64,000 bases of DNA, taken from the NCBI GenBank assembly GCA_007258455.2, contig VDFB02000003.1, positions 43,031,986-43,095,985 on the forward strand, read 5' to 3'. The notes under the pieces are model-generated. The model ran no database searches, was not told the origin of the DNA, and worked only from the letters and a program-made list of their open reading frames with translations. The position numbers and the translations under genes are program-made. Of the stretch, positions 47,505-60,306 are shown one piece after another. Origin of the DNA: Sequoia sempervirens. Taxonomy: Eukaryota > Streptophyta > Pinopsida > Cupressales > Cupressaceae. Position 1 is the first letter of the stretch; every line of letters starts with the position of its first letter.

Positions 47505-49689
47505 AATTCAAGCCAAGTCATATCAATACAAAAATGATAGTCTATGAGGATTGTAGAGTGAAAGGATTGTCATTTTGAAATCCTCAACATGATATAGAGA
47601 TAAGAACAAACCTAGAAGATAATAGTTCAAAATAAATATCATGAAGATTCATTGGTAGAAGGTTGTTTCTAGACAGTTTCAATGTGGTGGATAGATCTCT
47701 AGAGCAAAGAGTAGAGCTCAAAATAATAAGCATAATGAACACAAGAGACAAAGGAATTTATGTCAAAACTTATGACACAAATGCATAACCTATTTTCATT
47801 TTTAGAGATCACAGTGACAATTATAACAATGAAGGTGGATTGTAGAAGGAGAAACATAGAAGACATACAAACTAGAAAAAAGGTAATATACAAGCTAGAG
47901 TGACAATATATAGTGAAAGTATGATGAAGTTTAAAAAAGTATATGAAGGTAGGATGAGAATGTAGGGATACAGAAGTCTATGATGATGTCAAGTGTCAGA
48001 AAAATTCCCTTGAAGATCTCCCATGCCCCTATGGCATTTATTCACCTTCAAACCTCTTTTCACATGTCCTATAAACAAGTTTGAGGGAAGTTAAAAATTT
48101 GGGAGTTGAATGGGTTGTATTAACTTACTCCCAAGCGAATAGTGAACAATTTGAAGATATCTAAGGGTAGTTTGAGATAATATAGAATAGGTTGCATATA
48201 TATAGGAGATAGTTTGATTAATCATCCTCATCCCCAAGCATCTAGGAGTAGCATGAGCTAGAAGAGGTCAAAGCACCATTATGAAGCAACTTTCAAGGAG
48301 AAAAAGAAGGATCCAACTCATTTGGGCATACAAAGAGGTATGACCTATCTAGCACATGTCATTTTATTATAAAAATATGTTGCTAGATGTTAGGATAGAG
48401 GGTCAAGCCAATATGAGACCCATAGGAACTTTTTAGACTTAGTTCTGATAGTTTTAGCACAAAATTTGTAGCTTTTTAGAGCTCTTTTTGAAGGGATACT
48501 ATTTTGTAACTCAAAAACTAGTCCCTCCATGATTGAAAAATCATTGTAACACCATCATTTTCAATAAATTTAAAAGAATTTTAGGCTTATTCTACTTTAT
48601 ACACCTTTTTTATCAATAAAAGATAAGTTTTTCCTTGAAAGGACTATCTTGTTTTGTATAACTAAGTGATTGATGTGACATTTTTTGATTTTGTATATGG
48701 AATCCTTATATCATGTCTCATTTTCAATACTTTCAAACAAAGATAATACATATATTGTGTAGGTCATAGGCTGTGTTGCTAGTCAAAAAGGGGTGTTAGT
48801 TGTGAAACATATCATTTCCTTCTAAAATCATAAATACCAAACCTCCCTATGAAATATTGATGCATGGATATGTCAAAATCCTGAGTTGTGCTAAAAAATA
48901 ATCTAATTATTGAAAAAATTGTGTGTGAAACAACATAGGTCTTAGTGTTAACTTGGTGCATAACCCATTAGTTTTTTTAAGATTTTATTTTCTTCATCAT
49001 TCTCCATTGTTTTTATCAACAAACAACAATATATATTAAATTAGGTGAGTACCAAGGGAGCCGAACCTCTCTGGAGGTTGACTTCAATTATCCAAAGCCC
49101 ACACTTTGAGAAGTCATCCCATGTGTCAATAGGTAGTTGAGTTGATAACTCAACAAGGATGCATACTTGATTGATAATAGGTATAACACCTAATATTAAT
49201 AATACATATATAAAATATAGGCATGTAGCTTTGAATGATTTTAAATATGTATAAGAATCACCTTTTATGGTATACATCTAAAAAATACATGCTACAAAAC
49301 CCACTAGTAAGCAATATGTGATAATGCCAAAAGGAAGTGGGGTATAAAATGTCTCAACATAATCATCTTTATTCTACATGTTATGCATGACATCAATTTT
49401 TCTATTATCAATAAGGTTGTTCTGAATTGGTTAAATAATTGCATTCTCATTATGGATACCCAAGTTCAAATCCCCAAAGTGACATCTAATAAAGCAATCT
49501 AAGTTGTGACTACTAGATTTAAATTTTTGTCTTTTAATGTTCATAACTAAGTTTTATTTTAGTGTTATTTATCTTTAGGAGCCGTTGTTGGTTTCATTCG
49601 TACTTAATTTCTTTTAATGAGCTATATCTATAAACTTTGTTCAACATATTTTTCTATACACTGTCTAATTTTTATATGTGTGAAACAAT
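47505..49689. other. AT-rich spacer, no gene seen
   Basis: No coding or repeat structure was recognised. An AATAAA-containing stretch near 48570-48620 may be old retroelement sequence. Confidence 0.4.
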
Positions 49690-51460
49690 AGAAATAGGGG
49701 GCTCTACCTTATGTTTGAGGAGATAGGGTTCCTAATTCACAAGTTTGTTCACTCAAGGAAACCCTAGAGATCTCAATCCAAGGATGGAATGAAGGAAAGA
49801 TATTTGCTAAAGGTTGTCCTAGGGTATGATTAGAGACTACAAAGGGGCTTCACCACCAAGACAAGGCTTGGAAAGACATGCAACATGCAATTATGAAACG
49901 TAATGATATGTAAGACTACAATAAATGACCTATAAATGAATGCAAAACATAATAGTAAATTGAAAGATAAAAGATGTGCACCTAGAAACCAGTAGAAGCT
50001 TGAATGAAAGATTGAAATGCTGAAAATGCTAAATTTAATGTACACTGGAACTCATATGCCAAATTGGGCGATTTAGTCCCAGATTAGGGTTTCTGGGTAG
50101 GAACAAAAATATGGCAGAGACATGTCTGGAACTCCTAAAAATTGAAAATTTGATTGTATTGGGACTCATATGCCAGAAGTGGCATATCAGTCCTACTTGG
50201 CTTTTTCGGAGGATCAAGATCTAAATCTACTCTTCAAATTCTACCTTGTCTTCTCAATTTTTGGATCTAAACTAGAAGATTCTGCTCTATAGGCGTCCTT
50301 CAATGGTCTTCTAAATAAGGTGGCCACTTTGATGACTTTTCACACTTGACGACTTATTTCCAATCTTTCTCCTTAGAGGTTCTCCAACCCAGATCTACAA
50401 ATCACACACTAAAGAGAGGGAAAACTATTGTTGTGTTAGTGGAAAGGGGTTTGCCTTGGTCAAACCCCATTTTGGTAATCAAACCTTGTAATGAAATCAA
50501 ATGGAAAGGAGGAATTATGAATTAACAAAATGAAGTGTTGCAACTCACCAAACCCTAGCAATAAAGTGTTGCAAACATGCATAAAGTGGCTCCAATGGAT
50601 GTGGATCTTGATGAGCTTTCTTGAATGTTGTAGATCTTGACTTGAGTACTTGCTTGAATCATGAAACCCTGCATCACAATTGTTAGCTAAAAAAAAAACA
50701 TGATGCATGATGACTTTGACATGATGCTTGATACTTGAATAATGCTCCAAAACACTTGATAATCAACTCTTGAAGACTCTTGAATGCTCTTGTAAACACT
50801 TGAATGACCTCATGAACTCAAATTTTCTATAAGGAATGCTCTCATGAAAGTATTGTATGAAAATGAGTGAAATAACCTTTTATTTATACTTGTTTATGCC
50901 AAATTTCCAAAAATTATAACACTACAAACTAACATCAGATCTAGGAGGATAAAATCCTTCCAATAATTTGAATTCAATTTATTTTTTAGCCACACGGGAC
51001 TCATATGCCAAAAGTGGCATATGAGTCCCATTAGGCTAGGCTATGGGACACATTTTTCAAGACTTGCTTAGATCCATGTGAAATATTGATCGAGGCCCAA
51101 AAACTTAGGTGGGACCCATACACCCAAAGTGGCGTATGAGTCATAAATCACTAAATCTAGGCCATACAATCCAAAAACACCTAAATTATGATTGGATGAT
51201 GGTTTATGTTGGGATTATCCTCATAAAGATGCATTAATTAAGGCCTGTGGATGTAAAATAGGGCCAAATAAGGCATAAAGAAGCCCAATTAATAATGAAA
51301 ATCCTAGATTAGTGTGAAAGTGTGGTACAACACTTTATAACACCCTAAATAAGGTACAATTAAGTCTATTTAGTTCACAAGGGCCCAAGACCTAATGTGA
51401 ATGTGTTAAACACATTACAACACTAAATCAAGGCAACATTAAGCTCAAATTAACAAGGAG
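49690..51460 (+). repeat. four-palindrome repeat, copy C
   Basis: It has the same orientation and order as copy A, beginning around CACTCAAGGAAACCC and AGAGATCTCAATCC. Palindromes lie at 50045-50082, 50160-50194, 50995-51030 and 51110-51154. A shared AT-rich block ATGCATTAATTAAGGCYTGTGG and the tandem tail (units at 51314 and 51397) follow. No protein was found. Confidence 0.8.
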
Positions 51461-53690
51461 GACCCAAATGAGCATGAAAAATGTAGAGGGATTCCACAAA
51501 GTGCATTAAGGGACACAATGAAGACAATGATGGTGGAACCATACGAGATAACATATGGGTTGTAAAGGAGATAAATAATAAAAGGAGAGGAGAAAACAAT
51601 AGAGGGACGTGAGGAAAAATAAAAGGAAAAGAGGAAATAATGACACTAATTGGGTGAGAGTAAGGAATGGAACTAAGAATGTGTAAATGGGATAAATTTG
51701 GTATAAGATTAATAGGAAAAGATGAAGGATGACACTATAAACATGGAAAATAAATGAAGCATGAGTGATAAAGTGAATATACATAACAAAATATGATGGA
51801 ATATGAGGAACCTTGGAGGTGAGAGGGTTAAAAATTATAGAATGGGGATTAGAAAGAGGAAGGATATGCCTTGTACAAAGAAATAGAAGATTTAAGTTTA
51901 GTGCCAAAGATTCAAGGAATTTAAAAATCAAATGGTTCCACAAAAAATAAAGTACAAATGTTTTTAGCTGAATGTGTAGGATATGTAGCATTAATAAGCT
52001 CTTTAAAAAATATTATGTAGTTATAGAAATCTCTACTTATTCACATATGTATCATAACCAAAACTATATTTTTCATGATTATTTATCCATGGAACCAATG
52101 GGGATCTCCTAATCATCAAAGTGAGAATCCATATGAAGGTTTAGGTTAGCACTTCTTCTAAAAGGAATACTCGGGTTTCTATTAGATGTTTGACATAAAT
52201 AAACTCTAGAAAGGTATAGAGTGATGAAGCAATGGTAAAATATGAAATGTAAATATTAGATATAGAATCAACCTTAAATTAGAAAATTAATAATAAAATT
52301 AGAATAAATACCCCATATAGAAACCCTAAGGGGTGGAGTAGATATGTTCACCAATTTATGGAAGGGAATACACACAACCTCAAACAAAATTATTTGGTTA
52401 ATTAAAAAATAGAGTGTCAAATAAAATAATCAACCTCGATATAGGAAGCCATTTTAGAAACTATTAGAAGTAGTGAAATTAATAAATGTGAAAAATAAAA
52501 AATAAAAAATGGTACTTAACTAGAATTTGATCAATAAAAAATGTAGTGTAGGGCATCTGGATTAGATTCATTAGTGCATGATTAAAGCTCTAAAAATTAA
52601 TTGTTTGTCACTATGTATCCTTTTGTGACTATGGGAGTGAGTTACACAAATATAGATCTATCCTAGGTCTACAAATGTAAACTTTGGTGCATGAGTCTAC
52701 TTTTCTAAAATTTAAAATATACTTGTTTTTGTGTCTTAATGTATGTAATATATTTTAACTAACTTTCAATGTTTAGGAAGACCTTTAAGGTTTTTTCTAG
52801 GTGAGGATCAATTCTTATTAGGTCAAACCCATAGGATACCATTTTAAAAACTTTAAGAAAATGATGGTGGTAGGTAGTTATGAAGAGAATGACCTAAATA
52901 CTAATACATGTAGGTAACATACTAATGACTATTTCACTATAATATGAATGTATCAATGCTCTTACTAGATTATTTATATGTGCTAGGTTATAAATGTTTA
53001 GATAATTTATAAAAACATGCTAGGGAATTTCCCTAAATACAACTCAAAACATGGTAAGTAAGTTGTTTAACACTTCGAGTTGGGACATAATGTCTAGTAG
53101 GAATGGCTACTGATTAGTTTTGAATTTAAAATTTAAAATTTCAATCTTTTGGGTTCATTTTCACAAGTTACAAAACTAGCTTAGGTCAATCCCACAAATG
53201 ATGGATCTAAACCTTAGTGGGAAATAGATAAAAGGATTATAATTGATTCCTAAGAAATAGTGTAGTAGGTCAATCTGCTAAAGTATGGATTTGAACCTAT
53301 GTGGGAAATGAATAAACTAAGGATCAAAATTAATTTTTTGGAATGTGTGCAAATGGAACTAAGTCTTGGGTTACATGTGTCGTCTCTTAGTAGAAATGAC
53401 ACCACATTTAAAAATTTTATTACATTAAGGAAAACTAAATTAAAGAGAGTACACAATATACAATTTTCACCATTACAAAAACTAATTTATTTAGATTTAA
53501 TATATAGAATTAAAGTATTTTTTTTGCATCAAAAACCTAGGTTAGGCATCAACAAGCTATAAAAAGGACATTGAATACCCAAATTATGCTAACACATAAT
53601 TCACCAAATCTATTGCTATAATGACTATATATGTTTTTCAAAGTCTTAAAACACCAAAACAAGCTTCTAATTATTGGTTTGATGTATGCA
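51461..53690. other. AT-rich spacer, no gene seen
   Basis: A 161-codon minus-strand frame at 51506-51991 is hydrophobic and compositionally biased, with no family resemblance, so I treat it as chance. Confidence 0.45.
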
Positions 53691-53695
53691 ATTAC

Positions 53696-55422
53696 TGTTG
53701 GAAGTTTGGAGATGTTGGAAGCTTGAGTTGTTTGTGAGTTGCTTGGGTGTTGTCATTGATGTCAACCCCTTGTATGAAGAAAGTGTTGGAATGTTGTTGG
53801 TGTTGATGATGCCAACCCCTAACATTGGAGTTGTTGGAAGTTTGGAGTTGTTGGTATTAATGTCAACACAATCTTGCCGGTATTGTCATTGATGTCTTAC
53901 TTTAGTATAGTTGCAAAGGTTTCCAGTTTGACTTGTGTTTGTTTGAGGAGATTGTGTTAGTTGGGAAGTGTTGCATGTTGCAGATGATGTAGATGTATTA
54001 CATAGATGTTATTAATGTTGTTGATGAAGTTATTTTACTTGGTTTCCAAGTGATTTTGAGAAAATTTGAATAAAAGAGAGTTAAGTGTGACAAAGTGGTG
54101 TTTAGTGTTTTGCTCCGCATCTCTTCACAATTGAAGATATTCCCATGTGGTTTGGATGCGATAATCAAAGGTATTCAAAAGTGTTATATCCAAAGTTTTA
54201 GGTTCTGGATCATACTACAGTGAAAGATGCGTTTGATAGTATGTCTATTTGATGAAACATGGTGTTTGGGAGAAATGAGACTGCTCCGCATTTCTCTGCA
54301 GTGAAGCATCTGGTGTTGCAAATTTGAGAACATGCTTATAATGTTTGTACCTATATTCCCTTGAAGTTCTAGGTGTTGAGTTGTTCCACAAAGTTGTCTA
54401 GTGTGTTGGATGTCTGTGTCGGTGTGTCTAGTTACATAAAATGAAGGTTTTCTTGAGTTTCATGTGGTTGAAGTAGTTGTGTAGAATAATTTGATAATGT
54501 TGGAATATTTTGAGATGTATGGATATTGTGGAGTGTTTTTGTATGGTTTTTGAGATGTTTCCAGACCTTGAGAGGTGTTTTTGGAGTCATTTATTAGTGT
54601 TAGTGTAGGTTTGGATGATCTGGCGTGCTAGCACTAATTGTGGAGGATAATTGTTGTTTGAGGAAGTGTTGAGAAGCATGTTTATGTAGATTTGGGTCCC
54701 AATTAAGTAGTGGCATTTTTTTTCTTGACTTATTTATATTATGGAAGTCTTTGGTGCTGACCTATTTGATGTTGCATGGTTGAGGTGTATAAGTTTCCTT
54801 TTGGCTGACCTAATTGAGATTGTTTTAGGTTGTGGAGGGTATATACACAAGACGAATTGTTGTGTGGATTAAGAGAAAAGAGTGTGTGATGTGAAGGATG
54901 TGAATGCGATCAAGTGTGTTGATATGAGTGTGAGCCTTAATGCCTATGACTTCCTAATGCAATGAGTAGAAGGTGTCTACATTTTAGTTTGTTTGATGAG
55001 TTGTTTGTGCTTTAGTGGAATTGCAACTTTGACATATGTGAGATGCATTGTTAGCATTTCAAATTGGAAATGAGCCACCCCTTCTTCTATTCTTCTTTCT
55101 TTTGGATAGTGAGTCCATTGGTAGTGACCCTTTCTTTATCTTTCGAGGTAGTGAGCTTTATTGTATTTGATGTTGCAATTCATATATTAGTGAGATAATC
55201 CTCACTGTGGTTTTTCCCTTTTTGGGTTTTCCATATAAATATGGTGTTCTTATGTGCTTAAATTATTACTTTACATGTTATATTACGTTAATGCATGTTA
55301 AGGGTTTAATAGTGGATAAGGGATTAAGGACTAATGCAGATTTGAATGTTAATGAGGGTTTTTGATGTTTTAAAAGTATACAACTGATTCACCCCCCTCT
55401 CAGTTATCTTGTGCATCTAACA
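53696..55422 (+). mobile_element. solo LTR (1727 bp), same LTR superfamily
   Basis: It begins TGTTGGAAGTTTGGAG, with TTGTCATTGATGTCAAC soon after, and ends GTGCATCTAACA. Exact 5 bp duplications ATTAC lie at 53691-53695 and 55423-55427. Close to its end are TGAGATAATCCTCACTGTGG, GGTTTTCCATATAAATATGG and GATTCACCCCCCTCTCAGT, shared with the LTRs at 17152 and 32964. It is longer than both relatives. No internal region is attached. Confidence 0.9.
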
Positions 55423-55589
55423 ATTACATAAGGAGGGAATATAACATCTAGTTGGAGGACACAAGCTTACAAATTAAAAGAAAAACTATTTCTAATAATA
55501 ACAAGAAAAATACAAAGAAGCTATAGCCTGTATTGTATGTCTACCATATAAACTCACTTTGGACTCCTAGTTTGCTTCCATTTCTTCCT

Positions 55590-56494
55590 GAAGGTGTTTC
55601 ACAAGGTATGTCTTTTGACACCCTTATGGATGTGGTTCTTCCCATCCCAAAATTTTATATTGCATGGTAATGGTTAGAGCAACATACTCTTATAAGATAT
55701 TTTGTTGGGAGAACTCCCCCTGAAATTGTGCTCAAAGAATGGGTTCACAAAAGTTGGGTCCCTCATGGGATCTGCCTTGATATGGTCCACAATTTGACTA
55801 AAGGTTTTGTCCTTTTCTTCTTTGTGGAAGTGAGTCATGATCAAACAATTTTGAACCATGGTCCTTGGTATGTTTTGTCCTCTTTGTTGGCTTTCCAATC
55901 ATGGATCCAAGATTTCTCCATATTTGACAACAAGAAATTAAGGGTCCCAATTTGGATTGAGTTTCTCGGTTTGCCTTTGCCTTGTTTACATTTTTACACC
56001 ACATCATGTCTTTCTTGGGGAAACTTTTTTACATTGAACTAGATAGTTTCTACCAAAATCACCCTCAAAAGTGAGTTTGTGTTGAAGTGGGCCTATCCCA
56101 AGACCTAAAAAATTCTATAGATATTCAAATTGGCAACTACTAGCATACCTAGAGGGTTTTTTACTTAAATTTCCAAATACTTATTTTTGGTGTCAATTTG
56201 TTGATCATAAGATCAAATATTGTCCTCTTGCTGCTCCTAGAGCTAAGTGTCCATGGAGAAGTCCCATCCTACAGAGGTTCTTGCTTTAAAATGAAAGAAA
56301 AATGGACTACGGTGACAAGCCGAAAGAACAAGTCTAGTGGTCCCTTAGGGTCAACAACTAAGACTCTTGAGCCTCCAATTGAGATTTCAAACCCTTTGGA
56401 GAAGGGGAAGGAGATACATAACACTATAAATGATTTACTAGCTCTTTTAAGGCCCTCTACAAAACCTCAACTAGCATCTCTGCTGACAGCCTAA
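55590..56494 (+). pseudogene. LINE 2 ORF1 (DUF4283 + CCHC), broken
   Basis: DUF4283 is seen as HGPWYVLSSLLAFQSWI and LRVPIWIEFLGLPLPC (about 55850-55990). A stop follows at ~56040. The knuckle near 56185-56235 reads YFWCQFVDHKIKYC, so C-x4-H-x4-C is kept while the first Cys is Tyr, the same loss as in the LINE at 2-8 kb. A basic/Ser-rich segment (KWTTVTSRKNKSSG) follows. No intact frame spans it. Confidence 0.75.
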
Positions 56495-56699
56495 CCAACC
56501 TCTCCTCTTGTTGTTTGATCTCTTAGGAGATCTTGTGGCCCTTCCAGGAAGCTCGAGGAAGGAGAATTTTGCTGCAAAAAAATGGAGAATTTCCTCTCCT
56601 CCACTTCAATTGGGGTCAGTGCCACCAAAATTTCTACATAATTGCTTTTCCACTCTAGAAGGGCCAAACTTTTATGACATGGTCGAGTCCCATACATGA

Positions 56700-57955
56700 A
56701 TTTTCTTTCTTAGAATGTTTAAGGTCTGACATACCTCACCAAGAAGTATTATGTTAGGGATACTCTTCAAAAACATGTTAGCATGATGTTTTATGTCTTC
56801 AAGAAGTTAAAGTTATATATTTTTTGTTATATACTGTATGCTGAGTTATTTGGCCAACAAGCAAATAGTTTTCCATTGGACATGTGGCTAGGCATGGAGG
56901 GGCTGTCACCCTCTTGTCACCACATTGGTATGATTATGTCATGGCTCATGGGTTTGATCCCACACATCAATTTATCTGGATTCTCTTGAACATTGGTAAT
57001 CATTCCTTTGAGATTATTAATGTTTATGCCTCCAATAATACCATTGAAAGATCTCTTCTCTAGTGCTAGATCGTTGATTCACTTCCATTTGTGACTTAGG
57101 TTTTGTGTGGTGACTTTAATATGGTTGAGATGGCATAAAAAAAGGAGGGTAATTTTCCTTTTCATTGGGCAACTGGTGAGAGGGAGGCATGCTTTTGCAT
57201 GTGCAATAAATTGGGTCTCTCCGACCCTAATATTGGTTGTCTCCATTCTCATTCTTTATGGCATACCTAAAGTAACTTTCAGGTTAGGCATGATAGAATA
57301 CTTAAGAATTTTGATCGTGCAATGGTCTCCACTTAATATTTCTTTTCCTTTTCCAATTGTTCCCCTCTTAAAATTATGCCATTAGTGAATGTGACCTTGT
57401 CAGACCACTGTCCCATTCATTTTAGAATTGAGTGGCAAGTGGGGTTGCCTCGATCATGTAAGTCTCAATTTTTTTTCTGAATAATTATTTGTTGAATCAC
57501 CAAACCACGTTGGCCCACATAAAAAATGTGGAATATTGAGTGTAGACCTATTCATTCAATGGGTTGGATTGCTTGGTGGAACAATGCCATTCCCTATAAT
57601 TCTTGACTTCTTTGTATTTATGGTTGCCAGCTAGCCATCTTCCACAAGCGATCATATGAGGCCACCACCTTGGATCTTTGAAGAGCCACGAAGGCCTTAG
57701 ATTCCAACCCTTTCTCCTTGACCTTGTAGGTCATAGTAGTGGAGATGAGACATCAAAAGCAAGTTGTTGATAGATATACTACGAAAGGCACACATATCAA
57801 GGCCATACTTCATTGCCTTAAAATTGGGGATCATTCCTTGAAGGAAATTTTCCTTGCTCTTAGAGCCCAAAACACCTCGCATGGCATCAAGAAAATCAAG
57901 GAAGGTAATAATGTGCTCACATAATTGCTTGAAATTCTCCAATATTTTTTTAGGC
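56700..57955 (+). pseudogene. LINE 2 endonuclease remnant
   Basis: Pieces in several frames follow LINE ORF2 order. FEIINVYASNNT-like sequence lies near 57015, VLCGDFNMVEM near 57100 (catalytic GDFN), RHDRILKNFDRAM near 57285 and TLSDHCPIHFRIEW near 57395 (catalytic SDH). The helical linker continues to the Copia insertion at 57961. Confidence 0.75.
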
Positions 57956-57960
57956 ATTAT
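57956..57960 (+). other. target-site duplication ATTAT, left
   Basis: It is repeated at 63023-63027. The inserted length including one copy is a multiple of three. Confidence 0.9.
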
Positions 57961-58407
57961 TGTTAGGGTTAGAAGGAAAATATCTAACAATTAAATGCAG
58001 ATTTGATCAATAAAATAGAGAAATAAAACACACAAAAAAACTATAGCAGAAATAAGACAACACAGAGAATTTATCGTGGTTCACCCAATCTGGGCTACAT
58101 CCACAAAACCACAACCATTCAATGATTTTATTATCCAGTGTAAAAAATATTTCAATCTTGCTAATAATTCCCTACTGCAACCCCCATTGAAACTGCTTAT
58201 AATAAGCTTTTTAGAAGCTTCCAGAATTAGGGTTTTACAAAGTCAGTTTTTTTCCTTTTTTAGTGACGACGCGAAAAAAATAGGATTTTTTTTTTCTCGA
58301 GGGCTACCACCCTCAAACCATCGCCTGGAGCTCGGCCCGGTCCCGGACCTCGGTGAGGATACATGAAGAGTGTACAATATAACATGATCAGTCACCACAT
58401 ACCAAAA
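57961..58407 (-). repeat. 3' LTR of minus-strand Copia (447 bp)
   Basis: It matches 62578-63022. Its outer end reads TGTTAGGGTTAGAAGG and its inner end CACATACCAAAA, where the partner has CCAACA. Confidence 0.92.
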
Positions 58408-58544
58408 ATATCCCACTTGGAGACTGATAAAGCTCCACACCAAACAATCTCCCACTTGGAGACTGATCTTGGATGGCACCGCTGCACTTACAGCTCCCAC
58501 TGGAAATAAGAACCTTGGACCCTACTGCTTTGTTATACTTGAAT

Positions 58545-60300
58545 TCAACCTTGAAGGCCAACTGAAGCTGGAGAGGAGCTCAACTTCTCCCTTGTCACTA
58601 CCTTCATAAACATATCCATTGGATTGGCATATGTATGTATCTTTTCTAGCTTGACCTGTCCATCCTCCAACACTGACCAAATGAAATGATATCTCAAATT
58701 TATGTGTTTGGTTTTAGAATGCAAGGAAAAATTCTTTGCAAGATGTATAACACTTTGGCTATTTGTAAACAATTAATTTTTAGCCTGTTGTTTTCCCAAC
58801 TCTTCCATGAAAAGTTGCAGCCATATCATCTCCTTTTCCACATCTGTTGCAACAACATACTCTACCTCCATGGTTGATAAAGCAACCACCTTTTGAAACT
58901 GATAAATCCAACTCACTATTGTCCCACCAACTGTAAATACATAACCCGTGGTACTCCAACTAGTATCTACATCCCCTGCCAAATCAGAGTCAACATAGCC
59001 TTTTAAATTAGTATTAGAGCCCCCAAAACATAAAAATTTATTGGATGTACCTCTCAAGTATCTGAGAATCCATTTTACTGCATTCCAATGCTCAGCACTG
59101 GGATGACTCATATACCCACTAACAACTCCTACATCATGTGCAATATCTGGTCTTGTGCATACCATGGCATACATTAAACTACCTATAGATGAAGCATATG
59201 GTACCTTGGACATTTTTTCTTCCGCCTTTTGTGTCTTTGGACACATATCCTTAGTCAATTTAACATGGCTGGGCAAAGGTGTACTGACAACTTTTGCATT
59301 TTCCATATGAAATCTCTGCAACACCTTCTCAATATAATTAACCTGAAATAAAAAACAATTTTCTATTTTTCCTATCTCTTGTAATCTTCATACCAAGGAT
59401 TTGCTTTGCTGCCCCCAAATCCTTCATAGCAAATGAATTTTCCAATTGCTTTTTTAACTCCCTTATGTGATCCATGTTAGAACCTACTACAAGCATATCA
59501 TCAACATATAAACATAAGATAATGTAGCTATCATCATCTAACCTCTTAAAATAAAAACAATGGTCTTAATTACACCGATTGTAGCCTTGCTTAGCCATAA
59601 AACTATCAAATTTAATATACCATTGCCGAGGTGCTTGCTTCAAGCCATATAGACTTTTCTTCAATCTGCACACTAGTTTCTCCTTACCTTTGACCTCAAA
59701 CCTTGTGGTTTTTCCATGTATATTTCCTCTTCTAAATCACAATGGAGAAAGGCTATTGTAACGTCAAGTTGTTCTAAATGTAAATCTTCAGCAGCCACAA
59801 TACTTAAAACGGTGCGTATAGAAGTCATTTTAACAACCAGAGAAAAAATCTCATCAAAATCAATTCCTTTTTTCTATGAAAATCCCTTTACATTAAATAA
59901 CCTGGCTTTAAATCTTCTTACCTCCATCCTCCTCTTTCAGCCTATAAACCCATTTGTTTGGTAAATTATTTTTACCTACAAGCAACTTGCATAATTCCCA
60001 AGTATGATTTTTAAGCAAGGAGTCCAATTCTTCTTCCATTCCATGCTCCCACTGAACCTTGGTATCCACCTACATAGCTTCATCATAACATTCTGGTTCA
60101 CCAACATCAATTAATAAAATAGAATACAAGGAGGGAGAAAATATTTCTGGAGGTCTACTTATCCTTGAAGATCGCCTAACATTCACTAGAGTTTGTGGTA
60201 TTTGTTGTTGCTGTTGTTGCGAAGCATGAGGAACCACTGGAACATCATTGTTTGGTGTATCATCCAACACTACATAATCATTTTCTTTCTTCTCATGTTG
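58545..60300 (-). pseudogene. minus Copia RT and RNase H remnant
   Basis: RT pieces show LHLEQLDVTIAFLHCDLEEEIYM near 59780-59710 and LYVDDMLVV near 59505-59480 in another frame. The block 59324-58773 includes VPYASSIGSLMYAMVCTRPD and GYVDSDLAGD (Trp to Leu) and STMEVEY. After a TAA, 58772-58545 reads FTNSQSVIHLAKN, where the RNase H Asp of DSQS is Asn. A Gln-rich linker lies at 60306-60070. Confidence 0.88.
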
Positions 60301-60306
60301 CTGCAA

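Noticed and set aside
51506..51991. 161-codon minus-strand open frame, hydrophobic
   Set aside because: Composition follows the purine-rich plus strand, there is no family resemblance, and no promoter or context supports it.
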